This document shows, piece by piece, positions 61,655 through 64,000 of a stretch of DNA of 64,000 bases; position 1 is the first letter of the stretch, and each line of letters begins with the position of its first letter. This stretch comes from Macrostomum hystrix. Taxonomy: Eukaryota > Platyhelminthes > Macrostomidae. The position numbers and the translations under genes were made by a program. The notes beneath the pieces were generated by a model. It ran no database searches. It saw only the letters and a program-made list of their open reading frames with translations, and was not told where the DNA came from. Location: the NCBI GenBank assembly GCA_950097015.1, contig CATNEN010000001.1, forward strand, positions 4,246,001 to 4,310,000. The letters are read 5' to 3'.

Positions 61655-63205
61655 GGCGGATAATTAGATGGCGGATAGTTGAAGGGGCGGAGAGTTGGAA
61701 GGGGCGGAGAGTTGGAGGGGCGGAGAGTTGGAGGGGCGGAGAGTTGGAGGGGCGGATAGTTGGAGGGGCGGAGAGTTGGAAGGGGCGGAGAGTTGGAGGG
61801 GCGGATAGTTGAAGGGGCGGATAGTTGGAGGGGCGGAGAGTTGGAGGGGCGGAGAGTTGGAAGGGGCGGAGAGTTGGAGGGGCGGATAGTTGAAGGGGCG
61901 GAGAGTTGGAGGGGCGGAGAGTTGGAGGGGCGGAGAGTTGGAAGGGATTGTTGGTGGGGCGGAGAGTTGGAAAGGATTGTTGGAGGGGCGGAGAGTTGGA
62001 AGGGATAGTTGGTGGGGCGGAGAGTTGGAAGGGATTGTTGGTGGGGCGGAGAGTTGGAAGGGATTGTTGGTGGGGCGGAGAGTTGGAAGGGATTGTTGGT
62101 GGGGCGGAGAGTTGGAAGGGATTGTTGGTGGGGCGGAGAGTTGGAAAGGATTGTTGGAGGGGCGGAGAGTTGGAAGGGATTGTTGGTGGGGCGGAGAGTT
62201 GGAAGGGATTGTTGGTGGGGCGGAGAGTTGGAAAGGATTGTTGGAGGGGCGGAGAGTTGGAAGGGATTGTTGGTGGGGCGGAGAGTTGGAAGGGATTGTT
62301 GGTGGGGCGGAGAGTTGGAAAGGATTGTTGGAGGGGCGGAGAGTTGGAAGGGATTGTTGGTGGGGCGGAGAGTTGGAAGGGATTGTTGGTGGGGCGGAGA
62401 GTTGGAAGGGATTGTTGGAGGGGCGGAGAGTTGGAGGGGCGGATAGTTGGAGGGGCGGAGAGTTGGAAGGGATTGTTGGTGGGGCGGAGAGTTGGAAAGG
62501 ATTGTTGGAGGGGCGGAGAGTTGGAAGGGATAGTTGGTGGGGCGGAGAGTTGGAAGGGATTGTTGGTGGGGCGGAGAGTTGGAAGGGATTGTTGGTGGGG
62601 CGGAGAGTTGGAAGGGATTGTTGGTGGGGCGGAGAGTTGGAAGGGATTGTTGGTGGGGCGGAGAGTTGGAAAGGATTGTTGGAGGGGCGGAGAGTTGGAA
62701 GGGATTGTTGGTGGGGCGGAGAGTTGGAAGGGATTGTTGGTGGGGCGGAGAGTTGGAAAGGATTGTTGGAGGGGCGGAGAGTTGGAAGGGATTGTTGGTG
62801 GGGCGGAGAGTTGGAAGGGATTGTTGGTGGGGCGGAGAGTTGGAAAGGATTGTTGGAGGGGCGGAGAGTTGGAAGGGATTGTTGGTGGGGCGGAGAGTTG
62901 GAAGGGATTGTTGGTGGGGCGGAGAGTTGGAAAGGATTGTTGGAGGGGCGGAGAGTTGGAAGGGATTGTTGGTGGGGCGGAGAGTTGGAAGGGCGGATAG
63001 TTGGAGGGGCGGATAGTTGGAGGGGCGGATAGTTGGAGGGGCGGATAGTTGGAGGGGCGGAGAGTTGGAAAGGATTGTTGGTGGGGCGGAGAGTTGGAAG
63101 GGCGGATAGTTGGAGGGGCGGATAGTTGGAGGGGCGGATAGTTGGAGGGGCGGATAGTTGAAGGGGCGGATAGTTGAAGGGGCGGATAGTTGAAGGGGCG
63201 GATAG
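61655..63205. repeat. 16/29-bp G-rich minisatellite, unit B
   Basis: Starts and ends with 16-bp units (ggggcggagagttgga or ggggcggatagttgga) like unit A. The centre has about 40 units of a 29-bp type, formed by the 16-bp unit plus agggattgttggt. Long open frames on both strands are repeat artefacts. The array is about four times the length of its unit A counterpart. Confidence 0.97.
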
Positions 63206-64000
63206 TTCAGCTCTCAATTCACCACACTCTATGAGCATGCATATACTGGCACAGTTAAACATTCACTAAATCAGTGCTGATTGACTCACCAGCTGCTCAC
63301 GGGCAGTTCGACCTACTTGGCTGCTGAAGTTCGATGGAATTTCTTGCAGTCTTTGCTCGAGCCGTCAGTTTGATGCTAGGAACAAGAGTTAGGTTGTGGG
63401 TCTGCGCACTGGGGCTGCGCACGAACGCAGCCTCTTTAAAACCATTTAAAGGCAGTGCAACGATTCGGATCAGATAAGATTTCATCAGTTTTACTTAGCT
63501 TTAGCTTCATCAGTTTTAAGCAGCCAGTTGTCTCTTCTTTCTGGCCTCTCTATTTGTCCACTCCTAGCATTCAAGTTCTAATCTTGGCTTCGTTGTCGAT
63601 TAGAATCCCGCGGAGTTGGTTTGTTGATTTTGTTGCTAGGCAGTTTGGCTGCTGGCTCGCACCGGCGGGACACGAAGCCTGTGAGGTATGACCAGCCCGC
63701 GAGCTACGGTGTGCGCAGTTTATGGCGAGTAGTACGACTTTATGCCACCCTGCCGCACTATAGCCGAGATAGGCGGAAAATGGCAGGACGTGGGGAGAGA
63801 GTTTGGGGGTTGGTAATCTGGGGTTGGGGTGGGGGTTAGCAATCTGGGGTTGGGGTGGGTGGTTAGCAATCTGGGGTTGGGGTGGGGGTTAGCAATCTGG
63901 GGTTGGGGTCAGGTCAAAAGAAAGCTTTTTGTGATGATTTTTGTCTGCTAGAACCCTAGATTTCACAGCAGTGTACACAGAGTTTTGGAGAGAGACAGAA
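63206..64000. other. Right end of unit B and window edge
   Basis: Nearly identical to unit A 49650-50300, including the short motif-less open frames. G-rich ggggttggggtgggggttagc repeats lie at about 63800-63910; beyond 63910 the sequence (aggtcaaaagaaagc...) no longer matches unit A, so the duplication probably ends here. Confidence 0.6.

Noticed and set aside
61664-63262. 532-codon Pro-rich frame and 380-codon Gly-rich frames
   Set aside because: Both strands of the G-rich 16/29-bp array are open; no sign of selection on protein.

Overview
The window is animal nuclear DNA: GT-AG introns interrupting conserved metazoan proteins, tRNA-derived SINEs, DNA transposons, a gypsy-type retroelement and very abundant minisatellites. 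GC-rich exons sit in AT-rich introns, acceptor-like AGs lie just upstream of many start codons (as with spliced-leader trans-splicing), and tandem repeats are extreme. This suggests a lophotrochozoan, possibly a free-living flatworm of the Macrostomum type; the taxon is an inference of low confidence.

Layout. (1) 1-24940, + strand: 14 exons (about 3,230 codons) of a WDFY3/ALFY orthologue, the giant PH-BEACH, WD40, FYVE scaffold of selective autophagy. Its 5' end lies left of the window. Eleven of the 14 introns are filled by a minisatellite private to that intron (units of 11 to 42 bp); two others hold SINEs. (2) 27415-29384, +: a two-exon cyclophilin E (PPIE; RRM plus cyclophilin), whose single intron carries a hAT-like element with a perfect 8-bp target duplication and an internal 16-bp minisatellite, the inverted match of the one in a WDFY3 intron. 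(3) 29680-32077: a foldback/MITE-like element with perfect 25-bp terminal inverted repeats, then two small C2H2 zinc-finger loci, the second broken by an in-frame stop. (4) 33.0-50.4 kb (unit A) and 50.8-64 kb (unit B): a recent tandem segmental duplication. Each unit carries, in order, a TM2D2-like membrane protein (+), a six-finger C2H2 protein (+), a degenerate C2H2 locus (+), and a four-exon gene on the - strand that joins 33-residue ankyrin-like repeats to a nucleotidyltransferase/Mab-21 (cGAS-like receptor) fold. Unit A also holds a 5'-truncated gypsy-type element that unit B lacks.

The most interesting content is the ankyrin/cGAS-like gene pair. In unit A all three splice junctions stay in frame, giving about 1,098 residues. 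Unit B keeps the nucleotidyltransferase core but has lost the start codon, has gained a stop in the second ankyrin repeat and is frameshifted in the C-terminal tail. Unit B's TM2D2 copy appears to take its start codon from a minisatellite at the duplication edge. Together the duplication, the decay of one copy and the array turnover make this a locus of rapid change, next to a conserved and stable WDFY3/PPIE block.
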